Below are positions 6,210 through 13,266 of a stretch of 19,967 nt of DNA, in pieces. The first letter of the stretch is position 1, and each line of letters begins with the position of its first letter. Origin of the DNA: JAAYKS01 sp964479435 (GTDB lineage: Bacteria; Bacillota; Clostridia; Saccharofermentanales; UBA5734); the NCBI GenBank assembly GCA_964479435.1, contig CAYZME010000036.1:1-19967 (forward strand). The letters run 5' to 3'. A program made the position numbers and the translations under genes. The notes beneath the pieces were generated by a model. That model had not been told where the DNA came from. It was given only the letters and a program-made list of their open reading frames with translations, and searched no databases.

Positions 6210-7154
6210 ATGGAACAGATTCACGACATTCGCAAACGGATCCGCAGCGTAACCGATATTCAGCAGATGACCCGCGCCATGCAATTGATCAGCGCGGTCA
6301 AAACCCGCCATGCCCGCGCCCAGCTGGAGCGCGCCACGCCCTTTTTTACGCGCTGCGCTGCGACCATGATTGATATTGAGAACAGCGAGACGCGACTGCA
6401 AGACCGCTTCTTTACCTTACGCCAGAAAAAAGAAGGCGAGACCTGGAAGATCGCTTATTTTATCATGACGGGCGACCAGGGCCTGGCCGGCGCGTACAAT
6501 CTCAATGTGCTCAACACCGCGGAGTCCTACATCCGCGAAAAGGAAGAGGAAAACATCGCCAAAGGACTGGAGACCGCCACCCGTTTGTATGTCTGCGGTA
6601 GCATCGGCAAAGACCGCCTGATCCGCTCGGGGTTTGATGTCGATCGCGATTTCAACTACCCGATCACGGCCCCCACCTACTACCGGGCGCGCGACATCGC
6701 GGATTTTGTCATCGACTTGTTTGATTCGGATCAGGTCGATCTGGTTTATTTTATTTACACGCGCATCGTCTCCGCGGTCAGCATGCACCCGATGATCACC
6801 CGCGTCGTCCCGGTGAACACCGTCGCCCTGCAGCAACTGGTGCCGCACGAGGAAGCCATCGACTATCGCGCCATCCACCCGGACGAGCCGGTCGAGTATT
6901 TCCCCGATGCCGGCGAGGTGCTGGACTATTTGACCGGGACGTATCTGACCGGCATGGTCTACGGCATCCTTTCCGAAGCCTTTGCCAGCGAACAGACCGC
7001 GCGCATGCTGGCGATGGACAATGCCACCCAAAGCGCCAAGGAGATGCTTGAACAGCTGACGCTGCGCAGCAATCTGGCGCGCCAGGCGCGGATTACCAAT
7101 GAATTGCTCGAAATCGTCAATGGCGCGGATGCCATTTCGGCGAGCCAATCGTAA
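6210..7154 (+). CDS. atpG: ATP synthase F1 subunit gamma
   Basis: Gamma is the central shaft that couples c-ring rotation to the catalytic sites. The true N-terminus is MEQIHDIRKRIRSV, matching the family start, with GGAG 5 bp before the ATG at 6210; the frame is open further upstream, but that part overlaps atpA. The conserved N-terminal helix reads TDIQQMTRAMQLISAVK, and the C-terminal helix contains ARMLAMDNATQSAKEM and RQARITNELLEIVNGA. The 314-aa length is slightly above the usual 285-295, with extra sequence in the middle. The Rossmann-like middle begins TGDQGLAGAYN, a divergent form of the usual TSDRGLCGGYN-like segment. The gap to atpD is 9 bp. Confidence 0.95.
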   Translation: MEQIHDIRKRIRSVTDIQQMTRAMQLISAVKTRHARAQLERATPFFTRCAATMIDIENSETRLQDRFFTLRQKKEGETWKIAYFIMTGDQGLAGAYNLNVLNTAESYIREKEEENIAKGLETATRLYVCGSIGKDRLIRSGFDVDRDFNYPITAPTYYRARDIADFVIDLFDSDQVDLVYFIYTRIVSAVSMHPMITRVVPVNTVALQQLVPHEEAIDYRAIHPDEPVEYFPDAGEVLDYLTGTYLTGMVYGILSEAFASEQTARMLAMDNATQSAKEMLEQLTLRSNLARQARITNELLEIVNGADAISASQS

Positions 7155-7163
7155 GGAGAGACC

Positions 7164-8552
7164 ATGGCCATCGGAACCGTCATTCAAATCATCGGTCCTG
7201 TGATCGACATCCGCTTTGCGGAGGAGCAGCTGCCCGCGATTCAGGAGCTGGTGACCATCCGCGAAGCTGGGCGCGAAGTCAACGCGGAAGTACTGCAGCA
7301 ACGCGGCGGTGGCGTCGTCCGCTGCGTGGCGTTTGACGCCACCGAAGGGCTGAGCCGCAATGCCGCCGCCGAATCGGCGGGGTCTCCGGCGCGGGTGCCG
7401 GTCGGCGACGGCGTCACCGGGCGGATGTTCGATGTGCTGGGCCGGCCCATCGACGGAATGGAGCCACCTCATACGGCTGAACACTGGCCCATCCACCGCG
7501 CGGCGCCCTCTTTTGTCGACCAACTGCCCGAAGAGCGCGTGCTGGAGACCGGCATCAAAGTGGTCGACCTGCTCGTCCCATACAGCCGCGGCGGCAAAGT
7601 CGGCTTGTTCGGCGGCGCTGGGGTCGGCAAGACCTTTCTCATCCTGGAACTGATCCGCAACATTGCCACCGAACACGGTGGCGTCTCGGTATTTGCCGGC
7701 GTGGGGGAGCGCTCCCGTGAAGGCAACGATTTGTGGAACGAGATGCATGAATCCGGCGTGCTCGACAAAACCGTCATGGTGTTCGGGCAAATGAATGAAA
7801 CCGCGGGCGCCCGCATGCGGGTGCCGTTGACCGCTTTGACCATGGCTGAATATTTCCGCGATGTGCAGCACAAAGACGTGTTGTTGTTTGTCGACAACAT
7901 CTTCCGTTTTGTGCAGGCCGGGTCGGAAGTGTCGGCGCTGCTCGGACGTATCCCGTCCGCAGTCGGTTACCAGCCCACACTCGCCAACGAGGTCGGCGCG
8001 CTGCAAGAGCGCATCACCTCCACCCGCAACGGCGCCATCACCTCGATTCAGGCCGTCTATGTGCCGGCGGACGACCTGACCGACCCGGCGCCGGCCACGA
8101 CATTTGCGCATTTGGACGCCATCACCGTGCTCTCGCGCGCGGTCGTCGAGTTGGGCATCTACCCCGCGGTCGACCCGCTGGAGTCCTCCTCACGCATCCT
8201 GACAGAAGAGGTGGTGGGGCGCGAGCATTACCAAACCGCGCGCAAAGTGCAGGAGATGCTGCAAAGATACAAGGAACTGCAGGATATCATCGCGATTCTG
8301 GGTATGGAAGAACTCAACGAAACGGACAAATTGACGGTGGCACGCGCGCGCAAAGTGCAGCGCTTCTTGTCACAACCGTTTTTTGTCGCCGAAGGTTCGA
8401 CAGGATATAAGGGGCGGTTTGTGCCGCTGGAGGAGACCATCCGCGGCTTTGGCGAAATCGTCTCCGGCGGCGCGGACAAAATACCCGAAAGCTATTTCTT
8501 TATGCGCGGTACCATCGATGAAGTGTATGATGCGTATCGCGCCGCGAGGTAA
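7164..8552 (+). CDS. atpD: ATP synthase F1 subunit beta (catalytic)
   Basis: Beta carries the catalytic ATP sites. In the 462-aa product the P-loop is GGAGVGKT (150-157), the catalytic Glu182 lies in GERSREGNDLW, and RIPSAVGYQPTLANEVG (262-278) is characteristic. The segment equivalent to DELSEED is MEELNET (381-387), which contacts gamma and epsilon. One oddity is MNETAGARMRV (210-220) where most beta subunits have MNEPPGAR. TAAGGAGAGACC just upstream gives a clear ribosome binding site for the ATG at 7164. The gene lies between atpG and atpC as expected. Confidence 0.97.
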   Translation: MAIGTVIQIIGPVIDIRFAEEQLPAIQELVTIREAGREVNAEVLQQRGGGVVRCVAFDATEGLSRNAAAESAGSPARVPVGDGVTGRMFDVLGRPIDGMEPPHTAEHWPIHRAAPSFVDQLPEERVLETGIKVVDLLVPYSRGGKVGLFGGAGVGKTFLILELIRNIATEHGGVSVFAGVGERSREGNDLWNEMHESGVLDKTVMVFGQMNETAGARMRVPLTALTMAEYFRDVQHKDVLLFVDNIFRFVQAGSEVSALLGRIPSAVGYQPTLANEVGALQERITSTRNGAITSIQAVYVPADDLTDPAPATTFAHLDAITVLSRAVVELGIYPAVDPLESSSRILTEEVVGREHYQTARKVQEMLQRYKELQDIIAILGMEELNETDKLTVARARKVQRFLSQPFFVAEGSTGYKGRFVPLEETIRGFGEIVSGGADKIPESYFFMRGTIDEVYDAYRAAR

Positions 8553-8560
8553 TTTTGCCG

Positions 8561-9007
8561 ATGGCTGAGCAGGGCAAAATCCGCCTGGAAATCGTCACGC
8601 CCTACGGCATCTTTTATGAAGGGGATGTCGATTCGGTGACGGTACGGGTCATCGACGGGGAAATGGGAATCATGAGCATGCACACCCCCTTGATCGCCGC
8701 GCTGGTTCCCGGTGAAACGCGGATGCTCGAAAACGGAATCTGGCGCCATTGCCTGACCACCAACGGCTATGCGGAGATCGGCAACGATCTGGTGATGGTG
8801 ATTGTCTCGGCGGCCGAGTGGCCGCTGGACATCGACGTGGCGCGCGCGCGCCGGGCGCTGGAGCGGGCGACGGAACGCCACGAAGCCAATCGCGGCAATC
8901 CGGCCATGGCCACCCGCGACCGCCACGCGATGGAACGGGCCAAGGCACGTATGCAAATCGCCGCCAAATACGCGCCCGCGGATCGGGACGTACCGGCGGG
9001 AATCTAG
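8561..9007 (+). CDS. atpC: ATP synthase F1 subunit epsilon
   Basis: Epsilon binds gamma and the c-ring and in many bacteria inhibits ATP hydrolysis through its C-terminal helices. The 148-aa product has the N-terminal beta-sandwich (IRLEIVTPYGIFYEGDVDSV, then GEMGIMSMHTPLIAALVPG) and a helical C-terminal domain from about residue 90, rich in Arg, Ala and Glu. ATG at 8561 is preferred; an in-frame TTG at 8555 is the alternative, and GAGGT at 8546-8550 could serve either. It is the last gene of the operon and converges with the FHA gene, with 19 bp between the stop codons. Confidence 0.92.
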   Translation: MAEQGKIRLEIVTPYGIFYEGDVDSVTVRVIDGEMGIMSMHTPLIAALVPGETRMLENGIWRHCLTTNGYAEIGNDLVMVIVSAAEWPLDIDVARARRALERATERHEANRGNPAMATRDRHAMERAKARMQIAAKYAPADRDVPAGI

Positions 9008-9026
9008 CGCGCCGCTCCATCTGGTT

Positions 9027-10319
9027 TCAATCGACGGTGAAATGAAAATGACGTTCCGCGACCCCGATCACGCACCGGTCGGGGAGCGGGACTTGTTCAT
9101 TTTTGGGCAATCGCCGCCCATCGAGAAACGTGCCGTTGTAAGATCCCAGATCCGTGATGAAAAAAGAGCCGTTGTGTTGTTCGATCCGCGCGTGCGCGCG
9201 GCCCAGTTCGGCGTCGGGCAAGACCAGGTCGGCCAGGTCGGGGTCGCGCCCGATGACAAATTGAGCGGTCAGGATATAGGCGCGAATGCCCTGTGCTTCT
9301 TCCGGCGAACCGGGTTCCCGCTCAGACAAAAACCCCAAGCGTGTATTTTCATCCAAAATGGGCAGCGGTCGGGTATGCGCCCCCAACCGCCCCGCCTGGC
9401 CCATCCGCGCCGCGCAGGCGCCCAGCAGACCGGACATGCGGATATCGCGGCGCCATGCCCGCAGCCAACCGCCGGGATGGAAGTCCGTGTCATCGTCCGG
9501 GTGACCACAATACAGCGGCGACGCGGGCCAGAAAAGCAGACACGCGACGGTCAGAGCGGTCAGGCCGAGCCCCGCGGCCGCCAACACCCGCCAATGGTTG
9601 GTACGCAGCCGGCCGGGCCAGAGCCAGCGCGTCAACACGGGCAGCAGGGAGAACAGAGCCGGCAGCGCCAGCCAGACCAGCCCGCCCGGAACCCGCGCCT
9701 CACCCGGACCGCGCGTGCCCATCGGCGCGTCGTCCCGAGGACCAAAAACAGGCGAGGTATCGCTGTCCCCCGCCGCTGGTGCCGGCACAGACAGGCTGTT
9801 TTTATCCGCGGACAACCACTGGACAAAGGCGGGTTCGCCGCCGGCCAGCGCCTCGCGCCAGGACGGGAAAGCGGGCCTGTGGGCCACGTCGGGGTCGGCT
9901 AAAACCAGCTCGCGCAGCAGGGCGTCGGCCAGCTCAACCATGCTGCCCCGGTCCTCAGCGGCGGCAGCGGGCAAACAAGCGACCACGGGTGCGCCGCCGG
10001 GTTCAAACCAGAGCGCGGAGGGGCGCAAGACAAACTGCGTGCGCGCGACTAGGGCGTTTTCCGCGTCGGATAGGGTTGCCAGGATCGTCCGCAGGGTTTG
10101 CCGCAGCCACCCGAGGGGGTCCGGCGACAACGAGGCGGCCCGCCGTGCTGCGGTGGCCGCCGGCGATAACCCATCGATCAGCCAGCGCAGTCGGGCGCGG
10201 CCGGCCGAAAAACGGCAGCAAAGCGGCAAAATCCCGGGCGGACGCGCTTGTATCAGCCAGTCCAGCTGGTAGAGGCAAACCAAGCCGCTGACGACTTCGC
10301 AGTCGGGAAAAGAGATCAT
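9027..10319 (-). CDS. DUF6382-like / FHA domain membrane protein of the Tad cluster
   Basis: This 430-aa protein is the last gene of the pilus operon. The N-terminal part (to about residue 120) resembles the DUF6382 domain that Clostridia place before an FHA domain. Two hydrophobic segments (about 213-234 and 246-266) follow a low-complexity stretch. The C-terminal FHA domain (about 348-430) shows VIGRDPD (Gly357, Arg358), GRAHARIE (373-380) and DLGSYNGTFLDG (390-401). FHA domains bind phosphothreonine, and the conserved Ser before Arg-x-His is Gly373 here, which may weaken such binding. The start overlaps the pilin stop by 4 bp (ATGA) with no clear ribosome binding site, so it is probably coupled. 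A role in regulating or anchoring the pilus machine is inferred only from position. Confidence 0.8.
   Translation of the reverse strand: MISFPDCEVVSGLVCLYQLDWLIQARPPGILPLCCRFSAGRARLRWLIDGLSPAATAARRAASLSPDPLGWLRQTLRTILATLSDAENALVARTQFVLRPSALWFEPGGAPVVACLPAAAAEDRGSMVELADALLRELVLADPDVAHRPAFPSWREALAGGEPAFVQWLSADKNSLSVPAPAAGDSDTSPVFGPRDDAPMGTRGPGEARVPGGLVWLALPALFSLLPVLTRWLWPGRLRTNHWRVLAAAGLGLTALTVACLLFWPASPLYCGHPDDDTDFHPGGWLRAWRRDIRMSGLLGACAARMGQAGRLGAHTRPLPILDENTRLGFLSEREPGSPEEAQGIRAYILTAQFVIGRDPDLADLVLPDAELGRAHARIEQHNGSFFITDLGSYNGTFLDGRRLPKNEQVPLPDRCVIGVAERHFHFTVD
9053..9104 (+). terminator. Probable intrinsic terminator of the atp operon, inside the convergent FHA gene
   Basis: GTTCCGC (9053-9059) pairs with GCGGGAC (9086-9092), and CCCCGATC (9062-9069) pairs with GGTCGGGG (9077-9084). 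This gives about 15 pairs, two of them G-U, with a small internal loop and a 7-nt apical loop. TTGTTCATTTTT follows directly. It lies 46 bp past the atpC stop but within coding sequence for the end of the FHA protein on the other strand. Confidence 0.65.
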
Positions 10320-10501
10320 CGCAGGCTGTCGATCACGATCTCGTCGTTAAAGACGGTCTCCATGATGTGCCGGGCATACGCGACCAATTGCTCGCGAAAG
10401 ACCAACGCGACGCCGACCAGCACCGCGATCAAGATGACGACCTCGACGGTGCCAAGGCCACGTTTGCGCCGACACATCAGTAACAACGGGGATGAACGCA
10501 T
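10316..10501 (-). CDS. Flp1-like type IVb pilin precursor
   Basis: The 61-aa product has a basic leader ending in KRG, then LGTVEVVILIAVLVGVALVF. This fits a type IV prepilin: peptidase cleavage after Gly15 would leave Glu20 as residue +5 at the head of a long hydrophobic helix. The mature pilin would be only about 46 aa, as in Flp/Tad pilins. AGGAGG lies 6 bp before the ATG, the best ribosome binding site in this operon, and a perfect hairpin stands immediately before it. The gene sits between tadBC and the FHA gene. No prepilin peptidase gene is in the window, so one must act from elsewhere. Confidence 0.82.
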   Translation of the reverse strand: MRSSPLLLMCRRKRGLGTVEVVILIAVLVGVALVFREQLVAYARHIMETVFNDEIVIDSLR

Positions 10502-10512
10502 CGTACACCTCC

Positions 10513-10532
10513 TGACGCCATCTGTGGCGTCA
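10513..10532 (-). promoter_or_regulatory. Perfect intercistronic hairpin just before the pilin ribosome binding site
   Basis: TGACGCCA and TGGCGTCA form an exact 8-bp stem with a 4-nt loop. It includes the tadBC stop codon and ends at the first base of the AGGAGG ribosome binding site of the pilin gene. It is not followed by a T run, so it is not a terminator. It could stabilise the pilin end of a processed mRNA or tune pilin translation. Confidence 0.5.
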
Positions 10533-12113
10533 CGATGCCCGCAGTCCCATGACCGCAGGCAGGCCCGTGATCAGGATCACGAGTAACAAAGAACGAAACA
10601 TGGGCACCAGCAAGCGCGCCATTTGGCGCTCCACCCGCCGCCGAATGGTGTTGCGGTACAGGCTGCGGCAGATCGGGATCTGCAAGCGCAGCAACGCCAA
10701 ATGCTGCGCGCCGCCCGCCCGCTCGTATTGGGCGATCAGCGACAGAGCGGCCTGGATCTCGGGGATGTCGGTGTGGGCGGCCATCCGTTCGAACCCTGGG
10801 GCGGCGGCCCGTCCCCCGCGCGTCTCGGCGCGGATCTGGGCCAACGCGCGGGAGAAGGGTTCTCGGGCGGGGGGCAAGGCCGCCAAAGAGAGATCCAACG
10901 CGCTGCCCAAGGGCAGGCCTGTGTGCAGGACGGCCGTCAGCATCCCGAGAAAGACCGGAAAGGTTTCCAGATAGCGATCGCGCGCGCGTTCCAGCCGGCG
11001 CCGCAAATCGTAATCCTGCAAGAAGGGTAAAGCGGTCGCTCCGATCGCGATCCAGTACGCCGGGGCGCCCGCCGCCCAGGTCAAAAAAACGCCGATCGCG
11101 GCGCCCGCCGCGACCCACCCGGCTTTGGCGGCCAGGTAATATTCGATTGCCTCGTCGGGAACCAGCGCCGCCTGTGCCAATTGACGCCCCAGTCGGGCGC
11201 GATAGGTGGAGGGCAGACAGGATGACAGGTGAGCCAGCATTTGTTTTGGCAGGCCGGCCAGCGCCGTTTTTAGGCCCGCGCGTTTGTCTCGTCCAGCCGG
11301 GCGCCCGCTGTCCCCACGTTGACTCCACCGGCTCTCGCGCCGGCCGGACGGGCGCGGGTCGGCGACCACACGCACGACCAGGGCCAGTGACAAAACAGAC
11401 AGCACGTACAGGGCGGCCAGGACGGCGAGACCGGTGGATGTGGCACGCATGGGCGCCAGATACGCCGGCGCCAGTTTACCCAGAAGCCACACCATGACCG
11501 GGGGCATGGCCGCCACCGCGATCGCCTCCATCTGCCGCTGTGCCGACTCCGCCGTGACGGCGTCTTGCACCGCGATCGCTTCCGACACCATCTCTCCGCC
11601 CATCCGCAGCAATGTTTCCGCGCCCGCGCCCAACGGCTGGATCTGCGCCAGCGCGATCAGGACCGGCGCCGCCTCCCGACAGGGAAAACGCGTGACAAAG
11701 CGGGCAAGGGCGGGCCCCCACGCGACCCGGTGGTCGAGCTCGCCGGCCAGGCCCCGCAGCGCCGCCGTAAACATCACACGCGCACCGCTCACGCTACGCG
11801 TAACGCTACGCGTACCGCTACGTGTACCCCACACGCGCTCCGCCTCCCGGCTGGCGGCGGCAAAAGCCCGCGCCAAAGGCTCGCCGATGGACACGCGCGA
11901 TTGCAAAACCTGAAAAAGATAGACACCCTGCTCCCTGAGTAAACGCTCATCCCGGCGCGACAGGCGAAACCGCAATGCCGGGATCAAAGGCAGAACCGCA
12001 ACGACCGCGGCCAACCAGCGCAAGTTCCCATGCGGGACATACCAGCCCGAGCACAGCAGGGAAGCAAGCAGACATGCCCCCGACAACAAGAGCGTTCGCA
12101 CCCGTGGGTTCAC
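10530..12113 (-). CDS. TadB-TadC fusion, Tad pilus inner-membrane platform protein
   Basis: One 527-aa frame contains two type II secretion F-like membrane units that are normally two proteins. Unit 1 (about residues 1-250, TadB-like) has hydrophobic segments near 7-24, 32-48, 196-212 and 227-250. An Arg-rich linker (about 251-290) follows. Unit 2 (about 300-527, TadC-like) has segments near 330-365 and 503-525 and the cytoplasmic stretch YLETFPVFLGMLTAVLHTG. Together they would form the platform on which the TadA ATPase acts. The GTG start at 12113 overlaps the tadA stop (GTGA); the frame is open further upstream but only inside tadA. Residues 97-107 are a TRS repeat from a 12-bp DNA repeat. 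Met292 could start a separate TadC, but no ribosome binding site precedes it. Confidence 0.82.
   Translation of the reverse strand: MNPRVRTLLLSGACLLASLLCSGWYVPHGNLRWLAAVVAVLPLIPALRFRLSRRDERLLREQGVYLFQVLQSRVSIGEPLARAFAAASREAERVWGTRSGTRSVTRSVSGARVMFTAALRGLAGELDHRVAWGPALARFVTRFPCREAAPVLIALAQIQPLGAGAETLLRMGGEMVSEAIAVQDAVTAESAQRQMEAIAVAAMPPVMVWLLGKLAPAYLAPMRATSTGLAVLAALYVLSVLSLALVVRVVADPRPSGRRESRWSQRGDSGRPAGRDKRAGLKTALAGLPKQMLAHLSSCLPSTYRARLGRQLAQAALVPDEAIEYYLAAKAGWVAAGAAIGVFLTWAAGAPAYWIAIGATALPFLQDYDLRRRLERARDRYLETFPVFLGMLTAVLHTGLPLGSALDLSLAALPPAREPFSRALAQIRAETRGGRAAAPGFERMAAHTDIPEIQAALSLIAQYERAGGAQHLALLRLQIPICRSLYRNTIRRRVERQMARLLVPMFRSLLLVILITGLPAVMGLRAS
11791..11826. repeat. 12-bp tandem repeat within tadBC
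   Basis: Two exact copies of ACGCTACGCGTA (11791-11802 and 11803-11814) are followed by a variant with two changes, CCGCTACGTGTA (11815-11826). Read on the minus strand it encodes the repeated tetrapeptide TRSG/TRSV in the cytoplasmic part of the TadB-like unit. The unit is a multiple of three, so copy-number change by slippage would keep the frame. Confidence 0.85.
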
Positions 12114-13264
12114 GCGGGGTACCCGTCGGGGCCGGGGACCGGCTCGAGCCGGAAACCATGCTCTTCGTCGGGCCAGACGGCGCGGATTTCGTCCACCACC
12201 CGTCGCCCGTCCGGCAGCCGGTCCATATGCAAGACCAGATCGACCGCGGTCCCGACCTGCCGCAGCAGGGAGGCGTAGGGAATGCCCGCGCGGGCGTGCG
12301 CCAGGGCCGCCAGGCGCAGCAGCATATCGCGGCACGAGTTCCCGTGTCCTGTACAGAGCGAACCCCGGTGGCCGGTGTTGAGCGCCTGCAACATGACCGC
12401 CGCTTCCGAGCCGCGGACTTCGCCGACAATGATCCGGTCCGGCCGCAGGCGCATCGCGGTTCGCAACAGATCCTCCATATCCACCCCGCCGCTCCCGTCC
12501 GGGCCCGCGGAGCGCGCCTCCAGGCGCACCAGATTGGCTGTCCCCTGCACTTGCAACTCGGCCGAGTCTTCGATGGTGACGATGCGTTCCTGGGGAGGGA
12601 TACAAGAAGTGAGGATGTTGAGAAAGGTGGTTTTCCCGGCCCCGGTGCCGCCGCAAATAAAAATGCTCCGCTTATCCCGCACGGCGCGCGTCAGGAACCC
12701 CGCCAGCGTTTGGCTCAGCGTCCCTTCGCAGATCAACGCCTCCATACGTAGGCGGATGCCGGTGAAACGACGGATGGTCAGGATCGGCCCGTCCGGCGCC
12801 ACCGGCGGCAGGACCGCGTTGGCGCGCGAGCCGTCCGGCAGCCGGACATCGGCGATGGGCGCGGATTGGCTGACTGTGCGGTTGCCGCGCGCGAAAAGAT
12901 GGACGATCAGATTGTGGAGATGGTCGGCGTCTTCAAATCGGATGTTGGCGGGCCGTACAACGCCGCCGGCTTCAAAAAACACCTGACGCGGCCCATTGAC
13001 CATGATTTCTGTGACCGCGTCGTCGTCCATCAACGGCTGTAATACATCGTAACCGCGCATCGCGTGGTACAGCCGATCGATCATCTGGCGCTGCTCGTCC
13101 AACGCCAGTCGCGTGCCGGTCAACTCGTTCGCCGCAGTGCGGGCGATCAGGCGCTTGAGCGCGCGATCGTCCATGTCGGGGTGGGTGCTCAAACGGTCGA
13201 GCACCGCGGTGCTGATGCGCTCGCGCACCGGCGCAACCGCGGTCGGTGCCTGGGGAATCGGCAT
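12110..13264 (-). CDS. tadA: TadA/CpaF family pilus assembly ATPase
   Basis: TadA is the secretion-type hexameric ATPase that powers Flp pilus assembly at the inner membrane. In the 384-aa product the N-terminal domain contains LMDDDAVTEIMVNGP (78-92). The ATPase core has Walker A GGTGAGKT (205-212), the Asp box TIEDSAEL (230-237), Walker B RIIVGEVRG (277-285) and a His box GHRGSLCTGHG (298-308), where most relatives have a THAN ending. AAGGAGG lies 10 bp before the ATG, within the end of the tadZ-like gene, which stops 2 bp earlier. Its own stop overlaps the tadBC start. The order ATPase, platform, pilin supports a Tad rather than a type II secretion role. Confidence 0.93.
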   Translation of the reverse strand: MPIPQAPTAVAPVRERISTAVLDRLSTHPDMDDRALKRLIARTAANELTGTRLALDEQRQMIDRLYHAMRGYDVLQPLMDDDAVTEIMVNGPRQVFFEAGGVVRPANIRFEDADHLHNLIVHLFARGNRTVSQSAPIADVRLPDGSRANAVLPPVAPDGPILTIRRFTGIRLRMEALICEGTLSQTLAGFLTRAVRDKRSIFICGGTGAGKTTFLNILTSCIPPQERIVTIEDSAELQVQGTANLVRLEARSAGPDGSGGVDMEDLLRTAMRLRPDRIIVGEVRGSEAAVMLQALNTGHRGSLCTGHGNSCRDMLLRLAALAHARAGIPYASLLRQVGTAVDLVLHMDRLPDGRRVVDEIRAVWPDEEHGFRLEPVPGPDGYPA

Positions 13265-13266
13265 GG

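Noticed and set aside
12114..12656. Upstream extension of the tadBC frame by about 180 codons
   Set aside because: It overlaps the conserved C-terminal half of TadA, is low-complexity Arg/Gly/Pro, and the GTG at 12113 overlapping the tadA stop is a natural start.
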